In this document: positions 51,025 through 62,100 of the stretch, one piece after another
Position numbering within the stretch: the first letter of the stretch is position 1
Layout: each line of letters opens with the position of its first letter
NCBI GenBank assembly: GCA_965223045.1
Contig: CBDCVN010000013.1
Location: forward strand, 2,108,001-2,172,000
DNA from: CBDCVN01 sp965223045
Lineage (GTDB): Bacteria > Deinococcota > Deinococci > Deinococcales > Trueperaceae
DNA: 64,000 nucleotides
Direction: 5' to 3'
Made by a program: the position numbers and the translations under genes
Notes under the pieces: model-generated
What the model was told of the DNA's origin: nothing
The model's database searches: none
What the model saw: only the letters and a program-made list of their open reading frames with translations

Positions 51025-53342
51025 ACAAAGATAATCTACATATCTTTGGTATCCGCCATCATGGTCCTGGCTCAGCACGGAGCTTAAGGCAAGCGCTCGA
51101 GAACCTAAAACCAGATATCATTTTGATAGAAGGACCATCAGATGCTAGTAGAGTCATTGAACTAGCAGCACATAAAGATATAGAACTGCCTATAGCACTT
51201 TTGCTGTACACGCCCGATGACTTACAGCAAACTGTTTTTTATCCTTTCGCAGAATTCTCTCCCGAGTGGCAAGCTATACAATATGGTCTTACCAAAGGTA
51301 TCTCTCTCCATTTTATGGATCTGCCACAAACTCATCTCTTTGCGCTCAAAACTAATTCAGAAGAGGTGATTGAAGAAGGTAATTTAAAAGAAGGTAACTT
51401 AGAAGAGGCTGTTAGCGAGGAAAATTTATTGCCCTTAAATGTTGAGGGGGTTCAAGAAAATAACTTGAGGGTATTTGAAGACCCTTTAGGACAATTAGCT
51501 AAGGCAGCAGGTTACAGTGATGGGGAAAGATGGTGGGACGAAATGGTGGAATCAAGGCAAGACAGCACTGACCTTTTCCTTGCTATTCAAGAAGCTATGG
51601 TGGCCTTGCGTGAAGAGTTTAACCAATCTGTAAAAACTACAGATTCGTCGGTAAAAAAATTGCCTAGTCATGACTACCATTATATAGAGAGTCTGCGAGA
51701 AGCCTATATGCGTAAAACCATTCGCAAAACTCAAAAAGCAGGCTATGAAAAGATTGCAGTAGTATGTGGAGCTTGGCATGTACCAGCTTTGCTTAATATA
51801 CCTAAGGTAAAAGAAGATAATGCCCTATTAAAGGGCTTGCCTAAAAGCAAAGTAGCAGTTACTTGGGTACCTTGGACTTATGGACGCCTTGCTCAAAATA
51901 GTGGCTATGGAGCAGGCATTAACTCTCCCGGTTGGTACCATCACTTATGGCACTACCCTAATGATGCTAGTACTCATTGGCTTGCTTTAGCTGCTAGGCT
52001 CTTTCGAGAAGAAAATTTAGATGCTTCTTCGGCACATGTTATAGAGGGAGTAAGACTAGCAGAAACTCTAGCAGCAGTACGAAATAAACCTATGCCCGGC
52101 CTAGAAGAACTTAATGAGGCTATTCAAGCTATCTTTTGCTTTGGTAATAGTACACCTATGAAGCTTATTGAGGATAAACTGATTATAAATGACCGTCTAG
52201 GTAAAGTATCAGATAAAATACCCAAAGTACCTCTGCAAGAAGATTTAGAGCGCTTGCAGAAAAGCCTACGTTTTAAACCTGAAGCTTTCGAGAAAACGCT
52301 CGAGTTAGACCTAAGAAAAGAATTGCACCTCAAAAGGAGTCATTTATTACATCGTCTAAATCTCTTAGATATCCCTTGGGGCATACAAGAAAAGGTTAGC
52401 GGTAAACGTGGCAGCTTTCACGAAAACTGGTTGATAAAGTGGCAACCAGAATTTGCTGTTAGCTTAATCGAGGCAAGCATTTGGGGAAATAGTGTCTACA
52501 GTGCAACTAGTAACTATGTTATTAACCAAGCATCTAAAGCTGAAGACTTAGCTGACTTAACAAAGTTACTCAACCATACCTTGCTAGCAAATGTTCCCAA
52601 AGCAGTTAGCAAACTTATGGAGAACTTGCAAAACAAAGCTGCTCTTACCAATAACCTTAACCATTTATTAGTAGCTTTACCACCGTTAGTGCAGGTGTTG
52701 CGTTATGGCAATGTGCGTAAAACAGATGCTGGTATGGTCACTGAGGTTATTGATGGTTTAGTTCCTCGCATCTGTATTGGACTATCTAATGCCTGCACTT
52801 CTTTAGATGATGAAGCAGCAACAGAAATGTATAAGCACATAGTTTCAGTGCACAGCTCCATTTATCTCTTAGAAAATAAAGAGCACCAAACTATGTGGTG
52901 TAATGCTTTAGAGCAAATGGTGGAGCTTAGTAGTGCTCATGGTTTAGTACTAGGACGAGCAACTCGTTTATTACAAGAAGTTAGGCATTTTAGCTCACAA
53001 AAGTCAGCTAGAGTTCTAAGCTTGGCTTTATCTAGAGCTAATGAACCTACTCAAGCAGCAAACTGGATTGAGGGATTTTTAAAAGATAGTGGCATTTTGC
53101 TTTTGCATGACTATGTTTTCTTTGAAGTTATTGACGATTGGGTAACTAGTTTAGATGGTGATGATTTTACTGCATTAGTACCACTATTACGTCGTACCTT
53201 TTCTACCTTTAGTGCTACTGAAAGAAGGCAATTAGGCGAGAAAGTTAAAAGTGGTAAACAAGAATTAAAAGAGGAAGTTGAATTTGATGAGGCTCGAGCA
53301 GAAGCAATGATACCCGTAATTAAACAATTACTGGGCATCTAA
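51021..53342 (+). CDS. DUF5682-family protein
   Basis: A 773-residue protein opening with the family signature IFGIRHHGPGSARSL, followed by LKPDIILIEGPSDAS, the TraB/erythromycin-esterase-like start of DUF5682. Further blocks are VVCGAWHVPALLN and a helical C-terminal half. No signal or membrane segment. DUF5682 genes occur beside MoxR ATPases, VWA and DUF5691 proteins in multi-gene systems of unknown function, suspected to be conflict or stress systems. GAGAAGG precedes the ATG. An Asn/Glu-rich insertion near residues 112-150 (including tandem EEGNLKEGNLEEA) looks low-complexity. Confidence 0.82.
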   Translation: MNKDNLHIFGIRHHGPGSARSLRQALENLKPDIILIEGPSDASRVIELAAHKDIELPIALLLYTPDDLQQTVFYPFAEFSPEWQAIQYGLTKGISLHFMDLPQTHLFALKTNSEEVIEEGNLKEGNLEEAVSEENLLPLNVEGVQENNLRVFEDPLGQLAKAAGYSDGERWWDEMVESRQDSTDLFLAIQEAMVALREEFNQSVKTTDSSVKKLPSHDYHYIESLREAYMRKTIRKTQKAGYEKIAVVCGAWHVPALLNIPKVKEDNALLKGLPKSKVAVTWVPWTYGRLAQNSGYGAGINSPGWYHHLWHYPNDASTHWLALAARLFREENLDASSAHVIEGVRLAETLAAVRNKPMPGLEELNEAIQAIFCFGNSTPMKLIEDKLIINDRLGKVSDKIPKVPLQEDLERLQKSLRFKPEAFEKTLELDLRKELHLKRSHLLHRLNLLDIPWGIQEKVSGKRGSFHENWLIKWQPEFAVSLIEASIWGNSVYSATSNYVINQASKAEDLADLTKLLNHTLLANVPKAVSKLMENLQNKAALTNNLNHLLVALPPLVQVLRYGNVRKTDAGMVTEVIDGLVPRICIGLSNACTSLDDEAATEMYKHIVSVHSSIYLLENKEHQTMWCNALEQMVELSSAHGLVLGRATRLLQEVRHFSSQKSARVLSLALSRANEPTQAANWIEGFLKDSGILLLHDYVFFEVIDDWVTSLDGDDFTALVPLLRRTFSTFSATERRQLGEKVKSGKQELKEEVEFDEARAEAMIPVIKQLLGI

Positions 53343-53402
53343 GCACTACCCTGTCCCACAAAACAAAAGTGTCAATATACTCTAAACAGGTAGGAGTTTT
53401 AT

Positions 53403-53576
53403 TTAAACTAAAGCCGTGTTGGTTTGAGTACTTTTTAGCAAAAGCTCACAAACATCCCAAGATAATCTAAAAGCTTCTTTTTTAGTTTTTGCTATACCAC
53501 TAAACTTATATTCTTTCCCATAGCATAGGGCAAAAAACCAGAGGTTTCTATTTAGTTTTTTAACACTTAGAAACAT
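53403..53576 (-). CDS. Small protein with a dsRBM-like helix (57 aa)
   Basis: Too short for most gene callers, but the start has an excellent GGAGGAG box. The peptide reads MFLSVKKLNRNLWFFALCYG then KEYKFSGIAKTKKEAFRLSW and a short tail. Strand-strand-TKKEA-helix resembles the last half of a double-stranded-RNA-binding motif (G-x-A-x-[ST]-KK-x-A-x3-A). A true dsRBM protein is encoded 1.3 kb away. Function not proven. Confidence 0.5.
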   Translation of the reverse strand: MFLSVKKLNRNLWFFALCYGKEYKFSGIAKTKKEAFRLSWDVCELLLKSTQTNTALV

Positions 53577-53857
53577 AACTCTTTCTCCTCCACAATTTAG
53601 GTATTTAAGAATAAATACCTCAAAATTTAAGGTATCGTATCATATGTCTTTACAATAAGTCTAGTATATTTTAAGGTATAACTACCAAGTACTTTTTTAA
53701 ACAGTGTTGTTTACTGTTACCTAATTACAATCTACAGCAGGAGTTTCTAGCATATCTGTGCTTATGCTTCCTATGCTAGCAATATGTTTTTATTTTGTAG
53801 CTAATCTACCAAATATTTTCTTAAAGGCTATATCTGTTTTGAGGTCAACAAAATCCA
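53577..53857. other. Intergenic region with an AGGTATTT hairpin
   Basis: AGGTATTT-AAGAAT-AAATACCT (53599-53620) is a perfect 8-bp-stem palindrome ~23 bases upstream of the 57-aa gene start; it may be an operator. The rest is AT-rich with no gene seen. Confidence 0.4.
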
Positions 53858-54490
53858 CTATTCAACCTCAGTAAATACCTTTACAACTTCTATTTGAAAG
53901 CCTTTTAAAAGAATAGAGCTAGCTATATTCCCCTTACTAAACTCTCCATGTATTTCATAAATATCCGTACCTTCTGGCAAGGTAAATATTGTTATAGTTT
54001 CATTTATAGGATTAACTATCCAGTATTCAGATATGCCTGCTTTTGCGTACTCAACTCGTTTTACCTCGGTATCTCGCTTAGGGTCATCTGGGCTTACTAC
54101 TTCCATAACTAAATCTGCACCCTGCCAGAAATTATTGCCACGCTTATGATAATTTTTGCGCAACATAAAAAGCACGTCTGGCTCACGGAATTTGCCCTTC
54201 CAAAGTTTTATTTTCATAGGAGCAACAATCACTTTACCCAAATTCTGAGGTTGAATAAATTGCCTAAGTAAATTATAAAGCAAAAGTACAATATCTTGAT
54301 GTCGTTCACTTGGCATGGGTAGTACCTCTATAAACCCTTGAGAAAATTCTACAAAATGGTTAGTTTTCAAATCGAAGTACTCACCCTCAGCCCATTGACC
54401 TTGATTTGGAAACAATTTCACTATATCCCAAGTTGGCTCACCCTCTTGAAAAGGTTTATTGTGAGTAAAAGTAGTAGGTATATCATCCAT
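53858..54490 (-). CDS. Uma2-family (DUF820) PD-(D/E)XK nuclease-like protein, copy 1
   Basis: A 210-residue protein with the Uma2 core: REPDVLFM (catalytic Asp, near residue 105), ADLVMEVVSPDDPKRDTE (Glu, ~130) and VKRVEYAKAGISEYWIVNP (Lys and the structural A-G-I-x-E-Y-W). Uma2 proteins are abundant in cyanobacteria and a few other phyla; their biological role is unclear. It shares about three quarters of its residues with the copy at 55398-56036, indicating a local duplication around the dsRBM gene. Confidence 0.88.
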   Translation of the reverse strand: MDDIPTTFTHNKPFQEGEPTWDIVKLFPNQGQWAEGEYFDLKTNHFVEFSQGFIEVLPMPSERHQDIVLLLYNLLRQFIQPQNLGKVIVAPMKIKLWKGKFREPDVLFMLRKNYHKRGNNFWQGADLVMEVVSPDDPKRDTEVKRVEYAKAGISEYWIVNPINETITIFTLPEGTDIYEIHGEFSKGNIASSILLKGFQIEVVKVFTEVE

Positions 54491-54832
54491 GATCTAAGTT
54501 TAGCATAATAGGGTTAAATCCCCCCTGCACCCTTCAATTAAAAGGGAATTGAAAAAACTCTAATTCCCTAAAAACGCCTCTCTAACACTCCTCTAAGGAA
54601 ACCTCCATTTCCCCTAATCGAAAGCTGACAACTTGTTAATTCTGATAGGTAATACTTAAAACAGACTTCTCACAATATTCCCTCCTTAAATTATAAGCGC
54701 CTGCCCTAGGCGCACCCTCCTTTTATATGCTGAATTAGCTTTAAACATCTACAAGTCCTATATATCTTTTCCAAGAAGCTTTAAAGATTTCCAAAATCTC
54801 TAAAAGCAAAGTTCTCCTGGCAAACTATAAAC
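54491..54832. other. Intergenic, no gene seen
   Basis: AT-rich spacer between the two divergently spaced minus-strand genes. It should contain the promoter of the Uma2 copy 1 and the terminator of the dsRBM gene. No hairpin with a T-run could be assigned. Confidence 0.4.
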
Positions 54833-55363
54833 TTAATCATCCTTAGCTCCTAAATCTTCAAGACAATCTTTGTAAAGAGTTAAGGCCAAAAATTGAATTT
54901 CATTTATAGCTTTAGTACCTTTTAATTTGCTGTTCACACGCTCATTTGCTATTTTTAGGCAATTACTTAATAAATCACTAAGCATTGGCCAAGCCCCATC
55001 AAGCTCTTGATCCCCTTCATCTCCCTCAAATTCTTCTTCTAAAGGCTCTATAATATTTTCCTTGACAGAATATTCTTCTTCTAGATCATCAAATTCATCC
55101 TCTATAATATTTTCCTTGACATCGTATAATCCATCTGGCCAAGATTTATCTTCTTCCATACGCGCTAGGGCTTCACTACAAGCATTCTTTTTTGCACTTT
55201 GCTTGGTATTTCCACGTCCTGTAGCATAAATCTCCCCCTTGATGATTACATCACAACTAAATGTTGGTTTATGTTTCTCACCCTCCATTTGGTGTTCAAA
55301 TTGAGGCTTTTTTATAGATAGTGCCTTACAACGCGCTATTAACTTTGATACTGAATCTTTCAT
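54833..55363 (-). CDS. Stand-alone double-stranded RNA-binding (dsRBM) protein
   Basis: A 176-residue protein. Residues ~5-70 form a dsRBM: helix 1 VSKLIARCKAL, then PQFEHQMEGEKHKPTFSCDV, strands IIKGEIYATGRGNTK and helix 2 with QSAKKNACSEALARM (the RNA-contacting K-K-x-A motif). A very acidic linker with two near-identical VKENIIE-containing repeats follows, then a helical C-terminal domain. In most bacteria this domain occurs only in RNase III, so a separate dsRBM protein is unusual. It starts 34 bases after Uma2 copy 2. Confidence 0.8.
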   Translation of the reverse strand: MKDSVSKLIARCKALSIKKPQFEHQMEGEKHKPTFSCDVIIKGEIYATGRGNTKQSAKKNACSEALARMEEDKSWPDGLYDVKENIIEDEFDDLEEEYSVKENIIEPLEEEFEGDEGDQELDGAWPMLSDLLSNCLKIANERVNSKLKGTKAINEIQFLALTLYKDCLEDLGAKDD

Positions 55364-55397
55364 TGATTGTATTTTAACCTGTAAAAACCGAAATCAA

Positions 55398-56036
55398 CTA
55401 TTCAGCCTCAGCAAATACTTCTAAAACTTTCACTTGAAAACCTGCTAAAAGAACAGAATTAGCTATATTCCCTTTACCAAATTCTCCATCTATTTCATAA
55501 GCATCATTACCTGCTGGCAAGGTGAATACTGTAATAGTCTCATTTATAGGATTAACTATCCAGTATTCAGATATGCCTGCTTTGGCATACTCAACTCTTT
55601 TTACCTCAGTATCTCGCTTAGGATCATCTGGGCTTACTACTTCCATTACTAAATCGGCACCTTGCCAAAATTTCTCACCAAGCTTATATTCGTTTTCTTT
55701 CAACATAAAGACAACATCTGGTTCACGATATTTACCTTCCCAGAGTTTTATCTTCAAAGGGGCTGGTAAAACCATCCCCAAACTATGCTTTGATACAAAG
55801 TCAAATAATACACGGGCCAAATAAAAAGCTATGAATTGATGACTATGGCTTGGCACGGGTAGCACCTCTATAATTCCCTGAGAAAACTCTACAAAATGAT
55901 TAGTGTTTAAGTCTAAGTACTCACTCTCAGTCCATTGGCCTTGGCAAGGGAATAAATGAGCTATATCCCAAGTTGGTTCGCCTTCTTGAGTTGGTTGATT
56001 TTGAGTAAATGTAGTAGGCATATCAGCAAGTTCCAT
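55398..56036 (-). CDS. Uma2-family (DUF820) PD-(D/E)XK nuclease-like protein, copy 2
   Basis: 212 residues; MELADMPTTFTQNQ start, with MPTTFTQ as an alternative. The core motifs REPDVVFM, ADLVMEVVSPDDPKRDTE and VKRVEYAKAGISEYW are intact. It is probably co-transcribed with the dsRBM gene that follows 34 bases later. Divergence from copy 1 is concentrated in the middle (residues ~60-85), outside the active site. Confidence 0.88.
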   Translation of the reverse strand: MELADMPTTFTQNQPTQEGEPTWDIAHLFPCQGQWTESEYLDLNTNHFVEFSQGIIEVLPVPSHSHQFIAFYLARVLFDFVSKHSLGMVLPAPLKIKLWEGKYREPDVVFMLKENEYKLGEKFWQGADLVMEVVSPDDPKRDTEVKRVEYAKAGISEYWIVNPINETITVFTLPAGNDAYEIDGEFGKGNIANSVLLAGFQVKVLEVFAEAE

Positions 56037-56175
56037 GATTTAAGTTTACCACGTTAAACTGGTCAATACTCCTACCAGCTTAAAACTTCTACTAGCTTAC
56101 TTAAGAAAGTTATATGGAAATCCCCCTTATCGAGGCTTCTAGGGGAATTCTATCCAATTTGGCTAAATGAAATCT

Positions 56176-59100
56176 CTAAGGAATTATCACCCTAAAAATA
56201 AGAGTAAGAGATTCATTGTTAGGTAATTCAATGCCGTTAGTAGATGTATTATCAATAACCCTTATAAATCGTGAATTACTATCGCATGCTCCATATGGTC
56301 CTCCTACTGCGGTAGCACACTGCACTTGTGGGCTACCTATCGCTCCTCCACTCATTGTTGGCACGTCGTTTGCTTTATATAGCGTTGGAAGTAGTATTTC
56401 ATCACTTATTGCTACTTCTGTTACTGTTCCCCCTCCTGGGTTTGTTGCTGTTATCCTATACTCCAAGCACTGTCCTGGATCTGCACTCTGTATGTATCCC
56501 CAAGGTCTTATCTCTACACTACATGTTGCATTCAATACCCGCACTTCTTTCACGACTTCTAACGTTCCTGACCCACTTGGTGCTACTGGTGCTGGAAAAT
56601 CTATTGGTGTTGGATCACTATCATTTGTAGGATCTCCATCTCCATCTCCATCTGGAATTCCTCCATTGTGTGATTCATCTGTTATAGTTTCTCCGCTTAG
56701 TGTTGCCCCTGATCCTATTGCTTGGTTATTAAATGTCCCAAACGCACTTGCTGGTACTGTGTCAGGATCTATTGTGTTGTAAGTGACTGTCACTGTAAAG
56801 CTTATCTTAGCATTCTCGTTTGGGTTCAGTGTCCCTATTCCATCTAGTAAGTTTATATCGCTGTCTCCATCATAACCTGTGTTTGCTACTATGCTCGTGT
56901 TTCCACTACTTACTGTCAGTCCTGTTACGCTAAATCCTTGTATCTCTGTTGCTGTAAACACATTTGTTAAATCATCTATTACCTGTACGTTGTTTAACTC
57001 TACGCTTCCTGAGTTCTCTACAAGTATTTCAAAATTAACTTCATATATTGGCTCTGTTGGTGTTCCTAAGTTATTGCTTACACTCCGCCTAGCCTTCGCT
57101 ACTCCTATCTCTGGATTATCTGCAACAGTTACACAAGTAGGCACTTGCTCTGTAGGAAAACCATCATTGTCTGTATCTGGATTATTTCCTTCAGTTGAGG
57201 TGTCGTTTATCTCTCCTGTATCTAGGTTATCATCGTTATTTGTGTCTATAAATGCTCGAGCTCTATTACATATCTCGTTCTGGCCACCAGGATCAAAGTT
57301 AACTCTGAATTGTACACTGCCGCTCTCCCCTATTCCCAAGCTGTTACTACCTACTAGCAATTCATCATCACTAGGAGTTGTTCCTGCTGGGTCACCATTA
57401 AAGTCAGGGTTTACTGTAAAGTCACTACTATTTATGCTTCCTGCCACTACACAGTAACTTGTAGTTGGACTATTTGTACAATCTGGGGCAGCTCCAAATG
57501 TTGCTGTTAGATCATCATCTATCTGCACCTTGTCTATCGCTACATTACCCATATTTTCTACTGTTATTGTGTATGTGACATTAAATGTCCCATCTCCTTG
57601 AGCTGTTAGATCAGTTGCGACTTTTGCTGTTCCTACTTTTGGTTGTTCCTTGAATTGTATTGGGGTTGGGTCATTGTTACTATCTTCATTTGCTACATTG
57701 TTCCCATCTGGGTCTGGATCTGCCCCATTGTGCGAGGGATCAGTTACAGCTCCACCATTGGCTTCACCAAATGCCTGGTTAAAGTATGTTTTATCAGGGT
57801 CATCTGGAGTTACTCTTATTACAAACCCTACACTCTTAGTTTCGCCTATTGCCAAGTTATCTGTGCCTAGTAGCAGATTAGTATCTCCACTAGCTCCTCC
57901 TCCTGCTGCTGGATCTCCACCATTAAAATCAGGATTAACGCTTAACTCTCCTGCCGTTCCAACTCCTGGGTTTATTGGTGTGGGAGCAATTACTATAGTG
58001 TAGCTAGATGAATCAGCAAAAGTTAAGGTCAAATCATCTGTTACCTGCACATTCGTTAACTCTTCAGTTCCTAGGTTCTCTACTTGTATTGTAAATGCTA
58101 CATTATATGATCCATCTAGGTTATCTGTTACATTTCCTATTGTTTTGGCTACCCCTAGAGAGGTCTCTGTACCTATTGTTATTTGATAGTCTTCTACTTC
58201 TCCATCTGGCAATGTGCCTGTTGGCGAGGGAGTTAGGTTTAGACTGCTATCTGTACTTATCCTAAATCTGGCGTAGGTGGTTCCTGCTACTAGTCCACTT
58301 AGGTTTAGCCAGTTTAAATCCGCGCTGGTTCCTGTATCTGGTATTACTGCTATGTTTGATTGCTCGCCTATATCTGCATCTGTAAAATCACCATCGCCAT
58401 TAAAGTCTATCCAACCTACTAAGTATGCTGTTTTTCCTGTGTTATTTACCACTGGTACACTAGATAAGGTGTAGCTTGTAGAAGTTGTGCTTAAGCTTGG
58501 GAAAGTAGTGAAGGTATCTTCATCATCTACACCGCCTATTGGATCATCTACTGTATCATCGTCTGTGGCATCGCCGTTTGTGTCTGTTCCGTTTCCGAAA
58601 GCATCTGTATCTGCATCAGGGGCCACAGATCCCATATAAATATTACTATCCAGAATGTGACTAGGGCCGCCGTTGGCTCTTAGAGTTTGATAGTCACTTA
58701 TACCTGTTCCATTTGTGGTATCAGGTGCATCTCCATAGTCAACTGGTTCTATAGTGAGTTCGTAGTCTTCTACCTCTCCATCGTTTGCTATTCCTGTAGG
58801 ACTATCAACTTCAGTAGCTTTAGTAGCAACTCTTAAACGAACATAAGTTGTGTTAACACTTAAAGATGCTGGGAAGTTACTGCTTGCACTATTCCAAGTA
58901 AGTGTTGCATCTGTACCATCACAACTACCAGAGGCTCGTTCATTTGGGCTATTATTAGTAAAGGTTCCTGATAGATCAAAATCTATCCAGCCTGCTACTG
59001 TTCCTGTTCCTGTTCCTGCACATGGTACCGTTAGAGAATAGCTAGTGTCTGCTGTTGATAGGTTTGGTAGACTGGTAAAAGCATCTTCGTCATCTGTGCT

Positions 59101-62100
59101 ATCACCGTCATCACCATCTGCTCCTGCTCCAGCATCTCCTCCTAGTAAGGTGTCTGCTTCTTCATCTGGTGGTGTTGTGCCTAAATACACTATTGGCATA
59201 GCAGAAATGCTATGGCGAGCACCACCATAGCTGTCTGGGGCATCACCATAATCGTACTTTGTGAGTGCAAATTTATAATCCTCTACCTCACCATTCTCTG
59301 CATGCCCTGTATAAGCCACACTAGGAATAAGTGGTGCACTCTCAAACAAACGGAAACGAGCAAAAAGCTGTGCTTCAGTTGTGCCACCTATAGGAATATC
59401 AAAACTAATGTTCTGCGTACCTGCACTAACATTTTGACTGATAATGTTTTCATTAAAGCTACTAAAGTCACCATCATTATCAAAGTCTATCCAAGCAACC
59501 AAATAACCTGAACCACTAGTAGTTACGCTAACTGTACCTCCATTAGTGCCATCTGTCCAATTCTCAATGTTAACAGCACTTACACCATCTTCATCATCTG
59601 TATCATTATTATTATCACCATCTGCATTAGCACTCTCTTGACCATTAGTTTCTTCATCAATGCTACTACCTAAATAAAGACTACCAGCATTGTGGCTAGC
59701 ACCTGAAGGGCTATCACTAAGCGTGGTTATACTATAGCTGCTTGGCAAATCACCATAATCATAATCTTGGGGCGCAAAGGCAAAATCCACATCGGTTTGG
59801 CTACTACCATTTAGGGGTACATTCTGACGTACCCAAAGACCACTCGAGCTTATATCAATGCTACTTGCTGGTGTTACTGCCGCTGTAGTAGTAAAAGTAG
59901 CTGTGTCAAATGGTGGTAATATAGTATGTTTAAGTAAACGATAGCTATCATAAGGTGCTGGACCATCTGGTAAATTAGTAAATTCATAAAAACCATTGCT
60001 GTCAGTAGTAGCAGTACCTAGTTCATTACCATCATTGTCGTATAAAGTTATAATCAGGTTAGATTGGGCAATATCATCAATGCCACCACAAATACCATCA
60101 CTAGTACCTGTTTCTAAGCAAACAGTACCACTTAAATTATAGGTACCAATAATGGTATAACCAAAATCTACATTAAGATCACAATCTGTACAGCTGTTGC
60201 CACCTATAGAAGTTATCACACCTCCACTAAGGGTAATTTGCACGCTTTCATCGTTATTAGTATCACCATCAAAGTCTACAGTAGGAGTCTTACTAGCCAG
60301 GGCCGTCTGTGTAGCTGTATCAGTGGTATCAACTTTAACTATATACATACCATTTGAAATGTTATCAAATGTATAGTAACCATCATTATCTGTTGAAATA
60401 GACTTTATAGTGCTAGTATCTGTAGGGTCACGTAATAAAATCTTTACATTGCCTATACCTTGTTCACCACTATCTTGTATACCATCTCCATTAATATCCA
60501 GCCAAACATAGTCACCTACAATCCCACTAGGCAAATAACCAAAGTCTGCACCTATAAAATTTGCTCCTAAGTTAACGGTAAGGCCAAAAGCGTCATCGCA
60601 CACACCTGTTGTAGGGTCGTTATAGTAAGGATCACTAAGTTGTGGCTCTACATGACAAGGCAAACCATCTGCATTAGGATCGGCAGTAAGAGTACTGCTC
60701 TCTACAGGTGAACCAGTTCCAGTATCTACCTGAACAACATAGTTTCCTGCAGCCAAACCTGTAAATTTGTAATAACCTATAGGATCTGAACCACTACCAT
60801 CTGCTGTAATAGTACTAGTTATTTGGCCACCCAAAGAATCAACACCTGCATCATAAGTTTCATTACTATTAGTATCAGTAAAACTATATAACTGCACGGT
60901 AACATTAGCTATACCCTCTTCGCTAAAGTCCATATCACCATTACCATTGGCATCCCAATAAATAGTATCTCCTATAGAAACAGGAGGCGCAAAACCAAAG
61001 TCAGCGTCTGTATGATTACTACAATCACTTGCTGGAGAAGTGCTGCATGAAATCGTTTTGCTATAGGTAACACTAGTTGTTGCTAAATAGGTGTTGTTTA
61101 GAGTGTCTTCAGGTATAGCAGCTTGACTATCATCTACTTTTACTTGGTAATCTCCCGGTGGCAAATTATCAAAAAGATAGCTACCTAAAGTTGCAGTGTT
61201 TGTGTCTGTATTAATACTAGCAATTTGGGTATAGCTACCATCCGAACCAAAATCATACTCTAATGTAACTACAACATTACCTATACCCACTTCTGAAGTC
61301 CCTGCCTGTGCTTGATCACCATTCATGTCTCGCCAGACCAAATCGCCAATGCTACCATCACCATAAAGGGTATAGCCAAAGTCAACATCTGTCTTGCTAC
61401 CTGTTAAATTAGCTATGTAAGCAGTGCTATCACAAATACTACATACATCTACTTCGTCTGGGTCTTGTGTTTGTAGAGCATAGGCTACAATATCACCAGT
61501 ATCTACTACAACTACAAAGTCATCATCAGGTAAGTTTGAAAAGGTATATTCTCCAAGAGTAGCAGTTACTGCACTGGTATCTACTTGTTCACGAAAGGCT
61601 CCTAATTCACCTGCTTCAAAAGTGTCATTACCATCATCATTCCAAGCATAAAGACTTACTGTTACATTAGGAATGCCTTCTTCACCATCAGCAGGTTCAT
61701 AACTACCATCAGCGTCCCAATCATAATAGATTAAATCACCTAAGCTAGCTGTACCTGCTTTGCGGTAGGCAAAATCATGTGAGCCAGAGAAATCACCCGC
61801 ATTTATAGTAGCAGCATACTGATGATCACAAGTTGTACATACTCCTGCTTCATCAGGGTCCACTGTTTGAGTATAATTAGTTATACCAGCACCATTATTG
61901 ATAGAGATAGTATAGGTTCCCGCAGCTAAACCATCAAAAATATAATTACCATTGGCATCTGTAGTTGCAGTATCACCATTTGAGAGGTTAACTGTAACAC
62001 CACTAATGCCTTCTTCATCAACATCTTGCACACCATCACCATCATGGTCTTCCCACACTACACCATATAAACGAGCTGCTGTGCTGTAGCCAAAGTTCAC

